Shown: in pieces, positions 17,910 through 27,853 of the stretch | Position numbering within the stretch: position 1 is the stretch's first letter | How the letters are laid out: each line of letters begins with the position of its first letter | Origin: Pseudomonas fluorescens NCIMB 11764 | GTDB taxonomy: Bacteria; Pseudomonadota; Gammaproteobacteria; Pseudomonadales; Pseudomonadaceae | Reading direction: 5' to 3' | Assembly (NCBI RefSeq): GCF_000293885.2 | Contig: NZ_CP010945.1 | Span: forward strand, 2,748,001 to 2,812,000 | DNA length: 64,000 nucleotides | Notes under the pieces: generated by a model | What the model saw: only the letters and a program-made list of their open reading frames with translations | Database searches by the model: none | Told to the model about the DNA's origin: nothing | Made by a program: the position numbers and the translations under genes

Positions 17910-18368
17910 TCAGTTCTCCAGAACGTCGAGCACGCCCAGCGGCAGCGGTACGTCCATCAACTTGTCGAACAGCAGGTAAAGACCGATCGCCATCAGGCTG
18001 ATGATGATCGCGCTGGGCAGCCAGCGGCCGCCGTACAGGCGCGCCATGGGGACGCCGATCAAGATGCTCGCGACAATGAAACCGAGCGGTTCGAAAGTGC
18101 CCGCGAATATCAGCAACAGCACCACGCAGATGCCGATTTTGGTCAGGGTTTCGCGGTCCATCGGCGGTTCGTCGGGGTTGTGCTTGATCGGTGCGGGACG
18201 GAACACCATGTACAACAGGGCCATGCCCATCAGCCCGAGCATCAGCAGCGGAAAGGCTCGAGGCCCTACAGGCTCGTAGGAAAAAGGCGCTTGGTACGGC
18301 CACGCCATCAGCGCCAGGCCGACACAGGCCAGCAACAGCACCGACGCAAAAATGCGTTGTAAGAGCAT
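17910..18368 (-). CDS. tctB: Tripartite tricarboxylate transporter small subunit TctB
   Basis: The 152-residue protein has four predicted membrane helices and the pattern of the TctB (DUF1468) family. It is the small membrane subunit of the transporter and precedes tctA by one base. tctC lies 59 bp upstream. Confidence 0.92.
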   Translation of the reverse strand: MLLQRIFASVLLLACVGLALMAWPYQAPFSYEPVGPRAFPLLMLGLMGMALLYMVFRPAPIKHNPDEPPMDRETLTKIGICVVLLLIFAGTFEPLGFIVASILIGVPMARLYGGRWLPSAIIISLMAIGLYLLFDKLMDVPLPLGVLDVLEN

Positions 18369-18427
18369 AGGAAACTCCTGTGCCGCAGCCCCACGGAACG
18401 GGGGCCGCAGCCGCTAGACAGAGGCGA

Positions 18428-19405
18428 TCACTGAATCAGGCCGAACTCTTTGGCCAGCACTTTGTAGTCCGCGACCTGCTTCTTCACGTAGGTGTCCAGT
18501 TCCGGGCCGGTCATGGCGAACGGGAACAGTTCACGCTGATCGCGCAGCTTGGCGAACTCGGGGGACGCCAGCAGTTTGTCGAAGGAGTCTTTCCACCAGG
18601 CGTAGTCTTCATCGCTGACTTTTGGCCCGAGGTAGAAGCCGCGAACCACTGGCCAGACGATGTCGTAGCCTTGTTCCTTGGCGGTCGGGATGTCTTTCAT
18701 TTCCGGCTCGTCCAGGCGTTTCTCGGCGAACACCGCCAGCAGGCGCATGTCGCCGCTCAGGATGTGAGGCATGGAGTCGGAGATGTCGGTGCTGCCGACC
18801 TGAATGTGGCCGCCGAGCAGGGCGGTGGCGATTTCACCGCCGCCTTCGAGGGCGACGTAACGCAGATCGCGCGGGTTGATTCCGGCGGCCTTGGCGATCA
18901 GCGCGGTTTGCATCCAGTCCTGGCTGCCGACGGTGCCGCCGGAACCGATCACCACTTTGCTCGGATCCTTCTTCAGGGCCTGAACGAGATCATCCAGAGT
19001 CTTGTAGGGCGAATCGCTTTTCACCGCGATGGCGCCATAGCTGGTGCCGACGGCGGCCAGCCAGCGCACGTTGGTTTCATCGAAACGACCGAACTTGCCC
19101 TGGGCCAGGTTCAGCAACGAACCGCTGGACCACGCCACGAGCGTGCCGGCATCGGCCGGACGCTGAGCGACCACCGCGTTGTACGCCACCGCGCCGACAC
19201 CGCCGGGCATGTAGGTCACGCGCATCGGTTTGGTCAGCAGCTTTTCGTTGACCAGCGCGCTCTGCGCCAGTTTGCAGGTCAGGTCGAAACCGCCGCCAGG
19301 CGAGGCCGGGGCGATGCATTCCGGGCGTTTCGGCTCGGCCATCAGTTGGCCGGCAACCAGCATGCAGCTGGCGGCGAGGACGAAACGGCGCAGTGATCGG
19401 TTCAT
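18428..19405 (-). CDS. tctC: Tripartite tricarboxylate-binding protein TctC
   Basis: The 325-residue periplasmic binding protein has a signal peptide ending MA (about residues 1-22). The mature start ECIAPASPGGGFDLTC is the typical TctC carboxylate-binding segment. The start ATG follows a GTGGAGAA ribosome-binding site; a GTG four codons earlier would place this site inside the gene. It is the first gene of tctCBA and is divergent from tctDE. Confidence 0.94.
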   Translation of the reverse strand: MNRSLRRFVLAASCMLVAGQLMAEPKRPECIAPASPGGGFDLTCKLAQSALVNEKLLTKPMRVTYMPGGVGAVAYNAVVAQRPADAGTLVAWSSGSLLNLAQGKFGRFDETNVRWLAAVGTSYGAIAVKSDSPYKTLDDLVQALKKDPSKVVIGSGGTVGSQDWMQTALIAKAAGINPRDLRYVALEGGGEIATALLGGHIQVGSTDISDSMPHILSGDMRLLAVFAEKRLDEPEMKDIPTAKEQGYDIVWPVVRGFYLGPKVSDEDYAWWKDSFDKLLASPEFAKLRDQRELFPFAMTGPELDTYVKKQVADYKVLAKEFGLIQ

Positions 19406-19795
19406 TGTTTTCTCCACGGGAGTTGTTGTTTTTGGGGATGTTTCAGATGCAGCGGTTTCGCGTCGCGCAGCCGGAAACGGCGCTGACGAGCGTAAACGAT
19501 GGGAAGCGAGAAAAGGGGCGCGGCGGGAAAACCTGGAGCTGTGTGGACAGCATGGCGACGTACCTCGTTATTGTTCTTATTGGCGAAAACGCATCAAGGC
19601 GTTTTTCGGGAGCTACATTTCAAAGCACGGTCGATGGTTTGTAGTTGAAACCATTCGTGGGCCGACTGTAACGGTCGAACCTTTCACTAACCTTTCAATG
19701 GGCTTTCACGGTTTTCGGGCTTCACAGCGGCGGATGCGGCTGTAAACTCCGCGCCAAAGAATGGCGTCGAACATCCCTGAATGAGGTAAAGATCC
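19406..19795. other. Divergent intergenic region between tctC and tctD
   Basis: This 390-bp region must hold promoters for tctCBA (leftward) and tctDE (rightward), and probably TctD binding sites. It is more AT-rich around 19570-19640. I see no convincing inverted repeat or gene. Confidence 0.4.
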
Positions 19796-20467
19796 ATGCG
19801 TGTTCTGCTCGTCGAAGACCATCTGCAACTCGCCGAGAGTGTCGCCCAGGCGCTCAAGAGCACCGGGCTGACCGTGGATGTGCTGCATGACGGAGTGGCT
19901 GCCGACCTGGCCTTGAGTAGCGAGGAATACGCGATGGCGATCCTCGACGTCGGCCTGCCGCGCATGGATGGTTTCGAAGTGCTGGCTCGCCTGCGGGCCC
20001 GGGGCAAGAACCTGCCGGTGCTGATGTTGACCGCGCGCAGCGACGTCAAGGACCGGGTCCATGGCTTGAACCTTGGCGCTGACGACTACCTGGCCAAGCC
20101 TTTCGAACTCACCGAACTGGAAGCCCGGGTCAAAGCCTTGCTGCGCCGCAGCGTGCTCGGCGGCGAGCGCCAGCAGACCTGCGGCGTACTGGCTTACGAT
20201 CTGGACACCCGGCGCTTCACCCTTGGCGAAGAATTGCTGACCCTGACCTCTCGCGAACAGGCGGTGCTCGAAGCGCTGATAGCGCGTCCCGGTCGGGTGA
20301 TGAGCAAGGAGCAACTGGCTGCCCAGGTATTCGGTCTCGATGAAGAGGCGAGTCCCGACGCCATCGAAATCTACGTCCACCGCTTGCGCAAGAAACTCGA
20401 CGGCCAACCGGTCGCTATCGTGACCTTCCGCGGGCTCGGCTATTTGCTGGAAAGCCGCGATGCATAA
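19796..20467 (+). CDS. tctD: OmpR-family response regulator TctD
   Basis: The 223-residue protein has a receiver domain with acidic residues E7/D8, the phosphoacceptor D51, T79 and K101. A C-terminal winged-helix DNA-binding domain follows (about 125-220). The position next to tctE and opposite tctCBA matches the known Tct system, where it activates tricarboxylate uptake genes. It overlaps tctE by 8 bp. Confidence 0.93.
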   Translation: MRVLLVEDHLQLAESVAQALKSTGLTVDVLHDGVAADLALSSEEYAMAILDVGLPRMDGFEVLARLRARGKNLPVLMLTARSDVKDRVHGLNLGADDYLAKPFELTELEARVKALLRRSVLGGERQQTCGVLAYDLDTRRFTLGEELLTLTSREQAVLEALIARPGRVMSKEQLAAQVFGLDEEASPDAIEIYVHRLRKKLDGQPVAIVTFRGLGYLLESRDA

Positions 20468-21845
20468 GCCCAGCAGCCTGCGCTGGCGGTTGTTGTGGAA
20501 TCTGGCGCTGTTGCTGGTGGTGTTGATGCTGGCCAGTGGTTTGAGCGCGTACTGGAACGGGCGCGAGGCTGCCGACACCGCGTACGACCGGACCTTGCTG
20601 GCTTCGGCACGCACCATCGCCGCCGGGGTGTCCCAGCGCGATGGCAGCCTGAGCGCCGATGTGCCTTACGTTGCCCTCGATACCTTCGCCTACGACAGCG
20701 CCGGGAGGATTTTCTATCTGGTCCATGACATCAATCAGAAGTTGATCTCCGGTTACGAAAACCTGCCGCCACCGCCGCCGGGAACGCCGCGCACCGATGA
20801 CTATCCGGCGCTCGCACGTTTCTACAATGCAACGTATCAGGGGCAGAACGTGCGGGTGGTGAGCCTGCTCAAACCCGTGAGCGAGCCGAACATGAACGGC
20901 ATGGCGGAAATCCGCGTGGCGGAAACCGATGAAGCGCGCGTCAGCATGGCCCGTAGCCTGGCAGCAGACACGTTGCTGCGATTGGGCATGCTGGCGGTCG
21001 GCGCATTGCTGATGGTGTGGTTTGCGGTCAGTGCGGCGTTGCGTCCATTGGAGCGTTTGCGCACGGCGGTGGAAGAGCGTCAGTCCGACGATCTGCGGCC
21101 GCTGCCGTTGGTGGAAGTGCAGCACGAATTGTGGCCGCTGGTGCGTGCGCTCAATCACTTTACCGAACGTCTGCGTGGGCAGTTCGAGCGACAGGCGCAA
21201 TTCATCGCCGATGCCGCCCACGAACTGCGCACGCCACTGGCGGCGCTCAAGGCCCGGCTTGAGCTGGGCCTGCGCTCGACCGAACCCGAGACCTGGCGCA
21301 ACACATTGGAAACGGCGGCCCAAAGCACGGACCGCTTGACCCATCTGGCCAATCAGTTGCTCTCGTTGGCGCGAGTCGAGAACGGTGCGCGGGCGATCGC
21401 CGAGGGCGGCGCGCAGTTGCTGGACTTGAGTCAGCTGGCCCGCGAGCTCGGCATGGCCATGGCGCCGCTGGCCCATGCCCGCGGTGTGGCGCTGGCGTTG
21501 GAGGCGGACGAGCCGGTATGGCTGCGTGGTGAGCCGACGCTGCTGAACGAGCTATTGAGCAATCTGGTGGATAACGCCTTGGCCCATACGCCTTCCGGCG
21601 GCAATGTGATCTTGCGGGTCTCGGCGCCGGCGGTGCTGGAGGTCGAGGATGATGGACCGGGGATTCCACTGGAAGAACGCGACCGGGTGTTCGAACGCTT
21701 CTATCGACGTAACCAGCAAGTCGCCGGCTCGGGGTTGGGGTTGGCGATTGTCGGCGAGATTTGCCGCGCACACCTGGCGCAGATCAGCCTGCACGACGGT
21801 GAACAGGCGGGGTTGAAGGTGCGGGTGAGTTTTATCGCAGGGTAA
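20460..21845 (+). CDS. tctE: Sensor histidine kinase TctE
   Basis: The 461-residue kinase has a membrane segment at about residues 12-30, a periplasmic sensor of roughly 130 residues and a second membrane segment near 175-193. The dimerisation domain follows, with H254 in AAHELRTPLAALKAR. The ATPase domain has N, G1 (VEDDGPGIPLEERDRVFERFYR) and G2 (GSGLGLAIV) boxes. It is the partner of TctD and probably detects extracellular tricarboxylates. Confidence 0.93.
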   Translation: MHKPSSLRWRLLWNLALLLVVLMLASGLSAYWNGREAADTAYDRTLLASARTIAAGVSQRDGSLSADVPYVALDTFAYDSAGRIFYLVHDINQKLISGYENLPPPPPGTPRTDDYPALARFYNATYQGQNVRVVSLLKPVSEPNMNGMAEIRVAETDEARVSMARSLAADTLLRLGMLAVGALLMVWFAVSAALRPLERLRTAVEERQSDDLRPLPLVEVQHELWPLVRALNHFTERLRGQFERQAQFIADAAHELRTPLAALKARLELGLRSTEPETWRNTLETAAQSTDRLTHLANQLLSLARVENGARAIAEGGAQLLDLSQLARELGMAMAPLAHARGVALALEADEPVWLRGEPTLLNELLSNLVDNALAHTPSGGNVILRVSAPAVLEVEDDGPGIPLEERDRVFERFYRRNQQVAGSGLGLAIVGEICRAHLAQISLHDGEQAGLKVRVSFIAG

Positions 21846-21864
21846 GCTCCTCTCGCCACAACAA

Positions 21865-22686
21865 TCAATAAAACATCGACCGCGATTCTTCCAGATCCCT
21901 GCACATCGCCTCGTTCTCCGGATCGATCCCCAGCCTCTTGAAGGCCGGCACGCTGAGCGGGTCGATACGGGCAATGGGATGGTCGGTGTCCTTGTGGCAA
22001 TACAAACAGGCCACCTGCACCAGATCCACATAGTCGACGCGCTCGGACTCACGCTTGAAGTCCAGATACAACCCCGGCACCTGTACCAGCATTTCCGGAA
22101 ACTCCCAGACCCGCAGTAGCTTGTCGCCCAGCAACGGGTGAATCTGGTCGATGACATGGTTGAGGCTGACCGGGTCCGACAGCAGTTCGTAGTGGTCTTC
22201 GGCGTAGGTCAGGATCGGCAGTACGCCAATCTGATGCACCAGCCCGCCGAGAGCCGCCTGATCAGGTTTGAGTTGCGTGTAGCTGCGGCACAGCGCGTAA
22301 CTGATGCCGGCGATTTCCAGGCTTTTGCGCCAGACATCGCGCATCTTCTTTTCCACCACGTCGGAACGCGCGTGGAAAATCTGCTCCATGACCAGGCCAA
22401 TGGCCAGGTTGCTGCTGTAGTTGACGCCCAGGCGCGTAATGGCCGTGTGCAAGTCAGTGACTTCCTGGGTTGCGCGCAGGAGTGGACTGTTGACCACTTT
22501 GATCAGGCGCGCCGACAACGCGGTGTCACGACCGATCACTTTGCTCAGGGTGCTGACACTGATTTCCGGGTCTTCAGCGGCCTTGCGAATCTGCAGGGCC
22601 ACTTCCGGCAATGTTGGCAGAACCAGGTCATCGTTATCGATGGCCTCAACCAAATCCTGTTGGACCTTATCCGCCAGCTCACTCAT
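21865..22686 (-). CDS. HDOD domain protein
   Basis: The 273-residue protein consists of one HDOD domain with the LPTLPEVALQIRKAAEDPEISVSTLSKVIGRDTALSARLIKVVNS opening (given in parts: LPTLPEVALQ, DPEISV, DTALSARL). These proteins resemble HD phosphohydrolases without a complete metal site and are often linked to signalling and c-di-GMP pathways. No accessory output domain is present. It is a single gene, with ygfZ next on the same strand 34 bp upstream. Confidence 0.88.
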   Translation of the reverse strand: MSELADKVQQDLVEAIDNDDLVLPTLPEVALQIRKAAEDPEISVSTLSKVIGRDTALSARLIKVVNSPLLRATQEVTDLHTAITRLGVNYSSNLAIGLVMEQIFHARSDVVEKKMRDVWRKSLEIAGISYALCRSYTQLKPDQAALGGLVHQIGVLPILTYAEDHYELLSDPVSLNHVIDQIHPLLGDKLLRVWEFPEMLVQVPGLYLDFKRESERVDYVDLVQVACLYCHKDTDHPIARIDPLSVPAFKRLGIDPENEAMCRDLEESRSMFY

Positions 22687-22720
22687 TTCTTTTCTCTAGG
22701 TGTTGCGACAAGTGCTGCCG

Positions 22721-23662
22721 TTAACGCTGGATTTCACGATCGCGATCCAGTTCGTAAGGCAGGTCGAGCAAATGCAGGGCAGGCCCTTCGAGTGTGCCGA
22801 GGTGAACATCACCGCTTTCTGCTGCTTCGGCTTGCAGCACGGCCAGGAGTTCAATGTCTTGTCCGGTGTGTGCGGCGAGCACCACTTCGCCGATGGAACT
22901 GCCGTGGGTCGGGGAGAACAGTTGCGTACCGGGCTCAGGCAAATCACTGGCGTCCAGCTTCAGGCGATACAAGCGACGCTTGAGTTTGCCCAGGTACTGC
23001 ATCCGCGCGACGATTTCCTGGCCGGTATAGCAACCCTTTTTGAAGCTCACGCCACCGATGGCTTGCAGATTGAGCATCTGCGGAATGAACAGCTCGCGGG
23101 TGCTCGGCATGACCTGGCCGATCCCTGCGCGGATCTGGCCCAGCAGCCATTCGTTGAGAGCGCCTTCGGTCAACAGGGCGGATAACCGGCTTTTGATGGC
23201 ATCGGCCTGATCGGCGGTAATCCAGAGTTCTGCACGGTCTGGCGAAACGCGGACGGCGATCAGCCCGTCATTACGCGCGACGCTGTCGGTGTCTGCCGGC
23301 AGTTCCAGACCCAGATTGGTCAATGCAGCATCGCCATGGTCGATGCCGAAGCGGACCCACGCGGCGCTTTCATCCGTCAATTTGGATTTGGAGAACACCG
23401 CGTACTTTTTCAGGTCCGCCAATTGCGGCTCCAGCAGCTCGCTGGCCATGGCCATGAGCACGCCGTCGCCCTGCAGCAGGATGCGGAAACTCGACTGCAT
23501 CCGGCCTTTCTGGGTGCAGCGGGCGCCGAGGCTGGCCTGGGTGTCGCTCAGGTAGTTGAGATTGCAGGTCAGTTGGCCTTGCAGAAATTTACCGGCATCC
23601 GCGCCGCGGACCGCGAGAACGCCTTCGTGAGACAGGGTGCAGAAAAAAGCAGAATCGGCCAT
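22721..23662 (-). CDS. ygfZ: tRNA-modifying/Fe-S cluster factor YgfZ
   Basis: The 313-residue folate-binding protein has the diagnostic motif KGCYTGQEIVAR (near residue 205) with the functional Cys. YgfZ supports Fe-S enzymes such as MiaB in the cytoplasm. It is divergent from sdhE across 150 bp, an arrangement also known from other gamma-proteobacteria. Confidence 0.95.
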   Translation of the reverse strand: MADSAFFCTLSHEGVLAVRGADAGKFLQGQLTCNLNYLSDTQASLGARCTQKGRMQSSFRILLQGDGVLMAMASELLEPQLADLKKYAVFSKSKLTDESAAWVRFGIDHGDAALTNLGLELPADTDSVARNDGLIAVRVSPDRAELWITADQADAIKSRLSALLTEGALNEWLLGQIRAGIGQVMPSTRELFIPQMLNLQAIGGVSFKKGCYTGQEIVARMQYLGKLKRRLYRLKLDASDLPEPGTQLFSPTHGSSIGEVVLAAHTGQDIELLAVLQAEAAESGDVHLGTLEGPALHLLDLPYELDRDREIQR

Positions 23663-23812
23663 GGGATATCGCAGGGTAAAAGAGTCTGGGGGACATCATA
23701 AGGGGGCGCCCATGAAATGGGTAGTTCACAAAAGCTCGGCAGTGCCCGACCAAAGCCGACTGTTCGATGGTGTCCGGGGCTGTATACTTGCCGCCTATTT
23801 GAGGAGCGCTCC

Positions 23813-24067
23813 ATGGTCGAAGATGTTGAACTGAATCGCCTCTACTGGCACAGCCGCCGCGGCATGCTTGAACTTGACGTGTTGCTGGTGCCGTTCGTGA
23901 AAGAGGTCTACCCGCACCTCAATGATGTCGACCGCGATTGCTACCGCAAGCTGCTCGAATGCGAAGATCAGGACATGTTCGGCTGGTTCATGGAACGCGC
24001 CGAATCGGAAGACCCGGAGCTTCAGCGCATGGTTCGCATGATCCTGGATCGTGTCCAGCCCAAGTAA
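23813..24067 (+). CDS. sdhE: FAD assembly factor SdhE
   Basis: The 84-residue protein has the SRRGMLELD motif (RGxxE), which is needed for flavinylation of succinate dehydrogenase and fumarate reductase. The start [10 protein letters not shown] is chosen because it fits the family length and follows a GGAGCG site; a longer frame begins upstream. It overlaps the next gene by 17 bp. A TATACT box at 23783-23788 is a possible -10. Confidence 0.95.
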   Translation: MVEDVELNRLYWHSRRGMLELDVLLVPFVKEVYPHLNDVDRDCYRKLLECEDQDMFGWFMERAESEDPELQRMVRMILDRVQPK

Positions 24068-24503
24068 TGGGTTCGAATGCCGCTGGCATGCCTCACGGCA
24101 GTTGCTGGCGGCGTATCTGTTGGCCCAGTTCTTCGCACTGGGTTCGCTGTTTTTGCTTTCCATACCGGTCTGGGCCAGTTTGCTCGGCGCTTTTTGCTGC
24201 CTGGCGCATGGTATTTGGGCATTGCCAAGACAGATTTTGCTGACACATCCGCAGGCGTTCAGCGGCTTGCGTCGCGATGCCGATGGCTGGCAGCTGTGGA
24301 ATGAGGCGGCCGGTTGGCATGTGATTCAACTGCGGCGGGACAGCCTGGCGTTGCCGTTGGTCGTGGTGTTGCGTTTTCGTTTGCGGGGCGAGCGGCGGAT
24401 CCGGTCGATTTGCGTGCCACGGGATTCGCAGGCGGCGGATCTGCACCGACGCCTGCGGGTCCGGCTTACGTTCAGTCGGCGTAGGTGGGTGGCACCAGAA
24501 TAG
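24051..24503 (+). CDS. YgfX family membrane protein
   Basis: The 150-residue protein starts at a GTG within the end of sdhE. It has two close membrane helices (about residues 18-58) followed by a cytoplasmic beta-rich part, the architecture of YgfX/CptA. In E. coli the ygfX-sdhE pair was discussed as a toxin-antitoxin; that role is not shown here. Its last 32 bp overlap the end of convergent nadB. Confidence 0.75.
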   Translation: MSSPSNGFECRWHASRQLLAAYLLAQFFALGSLFLLSIPVWASLLGAFCCLAHGIWALPRQILLTHPQAFSGLRRDADGWQLWNEAAGWHVIQLRRDSLALPLVVVLRFRLRGERRIRSICVPRDSQAADLHRRLRVRLTFSRRRWVAPE

Positions 24504-26088
24504 TGTCCAGCGCAACCGGCAGCATGTTCGGGTAGTCGAGGGTGTAATGCAGGCCGCGACTTTCCTTGCGCTCCATGGCTGACAGAATCATCAACTCGGC
24601 GACCTGGGCCAGGTTACGCAATTCGATCAAATCCCGGCTGACCTTGTAGTTGCTGTAGAACTCGTCGATTTCATCCAGCAACAACTGCACGCGGTGCTGC
24701 GCCCTTTGCAGGCGCTTGTTGGTGCGCACGATGCCAACGTAGTCCCACATGAATCGCCGCAGTTCATCCCAGTTGTGCGCAATGATCACGTCTTCATCCG
24801 AGTCGGTGACCTGGCTCGCGTCCCAGACGGGCAGGGCGGCGGGAATCGAAACCTGAGGCAATTGTTCAAGAATGTCTGCAGCCGCCGAGCGCGCGTAAAC
24901 GAAGCATTCCAGCAGCGAGTTGCTGGCCATGCGGTTGGCGCCGTGCAGGCCGGTGAAACTGGTTTCGCCAATCGCATACAGCCCCGGCACGTCGGTGCGA
25001 CCTTGCTGATCGACCATCACGCCGCCGCAGGTGTAGTGCGCCGCGGGAACCACCGGGATCGGTTGCTTGGTGATATCGATGGAAAACTCGAGGCAGCGTT
25101 CGTACACCGTTGGGAAGTGCGTCTTGATGAAGGCTTCGGGCTTATGACTGATGTCCAGATAGACGCAGTCGATACCGAGCCGCTTCATCTCATGGTCGAT
25201 CGCCCGGGCGACGATGTCCCGTGGGGCAAGCTCGGCGCGCGGGTCGAAACGCTGCATGAAACGTTCGCCGTTGGGCAGTTTCAGGTGGGCGCCTTCACCA
25301 CGCAACGCCTCGGTGATGAGGAAGCTTTTGGCCTGTGGGTGATACAGGCAGGTTGGGTGGAACTGGTTGAACTCCAGGTTCGCCACCCGGCAGCCCGAAC
25401 GCCAGGCCATGGCGATGCCATCGCCGCAGGCACCGTCGGGGTTGCTGGTATAGAGGTAGACCTTGGCGGCACCGCCGGACGCGAGGATCACGAAGCGTGC
25501 GCCGTAGGTGTCGACTTCGCCTGTGCCGCGATTGAGCACGTAGGCGCCGAGGCAGCGGTCGCCGTCCAGGCCCAGGCGTTTCTCGGTGATCAAGTCGATC
25601 GCGACGCGCTGTTCCAGCAGTTCGATGTTGGGACGTTGTCTGGCTTTGTCGAGCAGGGTTTTGAAAATCGCTGCGCCCGTGGCGTCGGCGGCGTGAATGA
25701 TGCGCCGATGGCTGTGACCGCCTTCGCGGGTCAGATGGAACTCGAACCCCCCGTCCTCGGTGCCGGACTGCTCATCGCGGGTAAAGGGTACGCCCTGATC
25801 GATCAGCCATTGAATGGCTTCTTTGCTGTGCTCGACGGTAAAGCGCACAGCATCTTCGTGGCACAGGCCGCCGCCAGCGTTGAGGGTGTCATCGACGTGG
25901 GACTCAACGGTATCGGTGTCGTCCAGAACGGCAGCGACACCGCCCTGGGCCCAGAATGTCGAGCCATTGGCGAGGTCGCCCTTGCTCAGTACGGCGATAC
26001 GCAAATGATCGGGCAAGGTCAGCGCAAGACTCAAACCGGCTGCACCGCTGCCAATGACCAGAACATCGTGTTGAAACTGTTGGCTCAT
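24472..26088 (-). CDS. nadB: L-aspartate oxidase NadB
   Basis: The 538-residue flavoenzyme oxidises L-aspartate to iminoaspartate in NAD synthesis. It has an N-terminal FAD-binding motif [11 protein letters not shown] and the conserved segments [18 protein letters not shown] ([13 protein letters not shown]), ALRGEGAHL and HYTCGGV. The helical C-terminal domain is intact. Its product is used by NadA, which is not in this window. It overlaps the end of the ygfX-like gene convergently. Confidence 0.97.
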   Translation of the reverse strand: MSQQFQHDVLVIGSGAAGLSLALTLPDHLRIAVLSKGDLANGSTFWAQGGVAAVLDDTDTVESHVDDTLNAGGGLCHEDAVRFTVEHSKEAIQWLIDQGVPFTRDEQSGTEDGGFEFHLTREGGHSHRRIIHAADATGAAIFKTLLDKARQRPNIELLEQRVAIDLITEKRLGLDGDRCLGAYVLNRGTGEVDTYGARFVILASGGAAKVYLYTSNPDGACGDGIAMAWRSGCRVANLEFNQFHPTCLYHPQAKSFLITEALRGEGAHLKLPNGERFMQRFDPRAELAPRDIVARAIDHEMKRLGIDCVYLDISHKPEAFIKTHFPTVYERCLEFSIDITKQPIPVVPAAHYTCGGVMVDQQGRTDVPGLYAIGETSFTGLHGANRMASNSLLECFVYARSAAADILEQLPQVSIPAALPVWDASQVTDSDEDVIIAHNWDELRRFMWDYVGIVRTNKRLQRAQHRVQLLLDEIDEFYSNYKVSRDLIELRNLAQVAELMILSAMERKESRGLHYTLDYPNMLPVALDTILVPPTYAD

Positions 26089-26366
26089 TTCAGGATTCCG
26101 CTCAAAGCGACCCGGGTCGGGGTTGGCGCCAGACTACTGGAACGAGGAGTCAAGGCGGCCACACAGCCCACTAGTATATAGAGGGGGGGAGCGGCACAAT
26201 AGCCGGGCTGACATGGCATTGTGAAACTACAGTGACAGAAAAGACCTGACGTTTCGTCGGATGGTTTTTCGACCCGTTCGGCGACAAGAAGACTGTATCG
26301 TGGATTTAACAGTCTTTTTCCGTTCAGGGTTGCACAATGTCGGTATGGCACAGCTATAAATATTTG

Positions 26367-26394
26367 GAACTTTTGCCAAAGGCCCAAGATCAAT
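26367..26394 (+). promoter_or_regulatory. Distal AlgU-type promoter of algU
   Basis: GAACTT is followed after 17 bp by TCAAT. This resembles the AlgU/sigma-E consensus (GAACTT, 16-17 bp, TCTGA) with a weaker -10. Confidence 0.45.
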
Positions 26395-26559
26395 AGACCG
26401 TTGCCTGAATCAAGGGACAGTGTCGGCTTCAGCGTGGGATTGCGGATTGATCCTTGCTGTCGAATCCGATGACAAGATTATTCGCGCAGCCGGGTTAGCT
26501 CGAGCTGCGCTTTTCGTGCGTGCCAATCAGAGCCCGCAGGAAACTTGCTTGGAGGGGGA

Positions 26560-26586
26560 GAACTTTTGCGAAAAGCCCGAGTCTAT
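26560..26586 (+). promoter_or_regulatory. Proximal AlgU-type autoregulatory promoter of algU
   Basis: GAACTT is followed after exactly 16 bp by TCTAT, close to the start of algU (about 60 bp). It closely matches the published autoregulated AlgU promoters, so positive feedback by AlgU is expected. Confidence 0.7.
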
Positions 26587-26645
26587 GTTTGCAAGTCTGG
26601 TCGTTTAGTTATGCAAGCTTCCTCCGAGCTTATCGAGGAGAGTTC

Positions 26646-27227
26646 ATGCTAACCCAGGAAGAGGATCAGCAGCTCGTCGAGCGCGTTCAGCGCGGCGACA
26701 AGCGAGCTTTCGATCTGCTAGTGCTGAAATACCAGCACAAAATTCTCGGGTTGATCGTGCGTTTCGTGCACGACACCCATGAAGCCCAGGATGTGGCACA
26801 GGAAGCCTTTATCAAGGCATACCGTGCACTTGGAAATTTTCGCGGAGACAGCGCGTTTTATACGTGGCTTTACCGCATCGCCATCAACACGGCGAAAAAC
26901 TATCTGGTTTCACGCGGCCGCCGGCCGCCGGATAGTGATGTCAGTTCCGAGGATGCAGAGTTCTACGATGGCGATCATGGCCTCAAGGATCTCGAGTCGC
27001 CAGAACGTGCATTGCTGCGGGATGAGATCGAAGGCACCGTCCATCGAACCATTCAGCAACTGCCAGAAGATTTGCGTACGGCTTTAACTTTACGTGAATT
27101 CGATGGTCTGAGTTACGAGGATATTGCGAGCGTCATGCAATGTCCGGTGGGTACCGTGCGCTCCCGGATTTTCCGCGCTCGGGAGGCCATCGATAAAGCC
27201 CTGCAGCCGTTGTTGCAGGAAAACTGA
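26646..27227 (+). CDS. algU: Extracytoplasmic sigma factor AlgU
   Basis: The 193-residue ECF sigma factor (RpoE/AlgU) starts at MLTQEEDQQLVERVQ after a GAGGAG site. Sigma region 2 includes DAQDVAQEAFIKAYRAL-like sequence (AQDVAQEAFIKAYRAL) and FYTWLYRIAINTAKNYL. Region 4 has LREFDGLSYEDIASVMQCPVGTVRSRI, split here at LSYEDIASVM and VGTVRSRIFRAR. It directs envelope-stress and alginate genes and is held by MucA at the membrane. Confidence 0.97.
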   Translation: MLTQEEDQQLVERVQRGDKRAFDLLVLKYQHKILGLIVRFVHDTHEAQDVAQEAFIKAYRALGNFRGDSAFYTWLYRIAINTAKNYLVSRGRRPPDSDVSSEDAEFYDGDHGLKDLESPERALLRDEIEGTVHRTIQQLPEDLRTALTLREFDGLSYEDIASVMQCPVGTVRSRIFRAREAIDKALQPLLQEN

Positions 27228-27257
27228 GACAGCGGCGACAGCCAAGAGAGGAACGCC

Positions 27258-27845
27258 ATGAGTCGTGAAGCCCTGCAGGAATCGCTGTCCGCAGTGATGG
27301 ATAACGAAGCGGACGAATTGGAATTGCGTCGGGTGTTGAATGCCTTTGACGATGTTGAAACCCGTGAAACATGGGCTCGTTATCAGATCGCTCGGGCAGT
27401 GATGCATAAGGATCTGCTGCTTCCACGCCTGGATATCGCCGCGGCCGTTTCCGCTGCGCTGGCTGACGAAGCCGTACCGGCAAAAGCTTCCCGTGGTCCA
27501 TGGCGCAGCCTGGGTCGTCTGGCAGTTGCAGCATCCGTCACCGTTGCCGTATTGGCAGGTGTTCGTCTGTACAACCAGGACGAGATCGCGGGTGTCGAGC
27601 TGGCTCAGCATTCCAGCCAACCGAGTCTGGCCGTTCCTCAGGTCAAGGGTCCAGCTGTATTGGCCGGCTATAATGAGAGTTCGGAAGCCACTGGTCCTAT
27701 GGCCAACGGCGTTTTGCAAGGTCAGCCGGGCTGGCACGATCAACGTTTGCCAGGCTACTTGCGCCAACATGCTCAACAGGCTGCACTGAAAGGTACTGAG
27801 AGCGCTCTGCCTTACGCTCGTGCAGCAAGCCTGGAAAACCGTTAA
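27258..27845 (+). CDS. mucA: Anti-sigma factor MucA
   Basis: The 195-residue single-pass inner-membrane protein has an N-terminal cytoplasmic AlgU-binding domain (SREALQESLSAVMDNEADEL). A membrane helix lies at about residues 82-104, followed by a periplasmic tail that MucB protects from AlgW. The frame is intact, so the strain is not a mucA frameshift mucoid mutant. It lies 30 bp after algU. Confidence 0.96.
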   Translation: MSREALQESLSAVMDNEADELELRRVLNAFDDVETRETWARYQIARAVMHKDLLLPRLDIAAAVSAALADEAVPAKASRGPWRSLGRLAVAASVTVAVLAGVRLYNQDEIAGVELAQHSSQPSLAVPQVKGPAVLAGYNESSEATGPMANGVLQGQPGWHDQRLPGYLRQHAQQAALKGTESALPYARAASLENR

Positions 27846-27853
27846 GGAGGATC

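Larger units (their letters stand above)
26089..26645. other. Intergenic region between nadB and algU
   Basis: This 557-bp divergent region holds the nadB promoter (leftward) and the algU promoters (rightward). Two AlgU-type promoter candidates are annotated separately. No further gene is supported; a 62-codon frame at 26420-26608 has no homology features and no good start. Confidence 0.5.

Noticed and set aside
24694..26181. 495-codon plus-strand frame opposite nadB
   Set aside because: NadB is complete with all motifs on the other strand; this frame has no family features.
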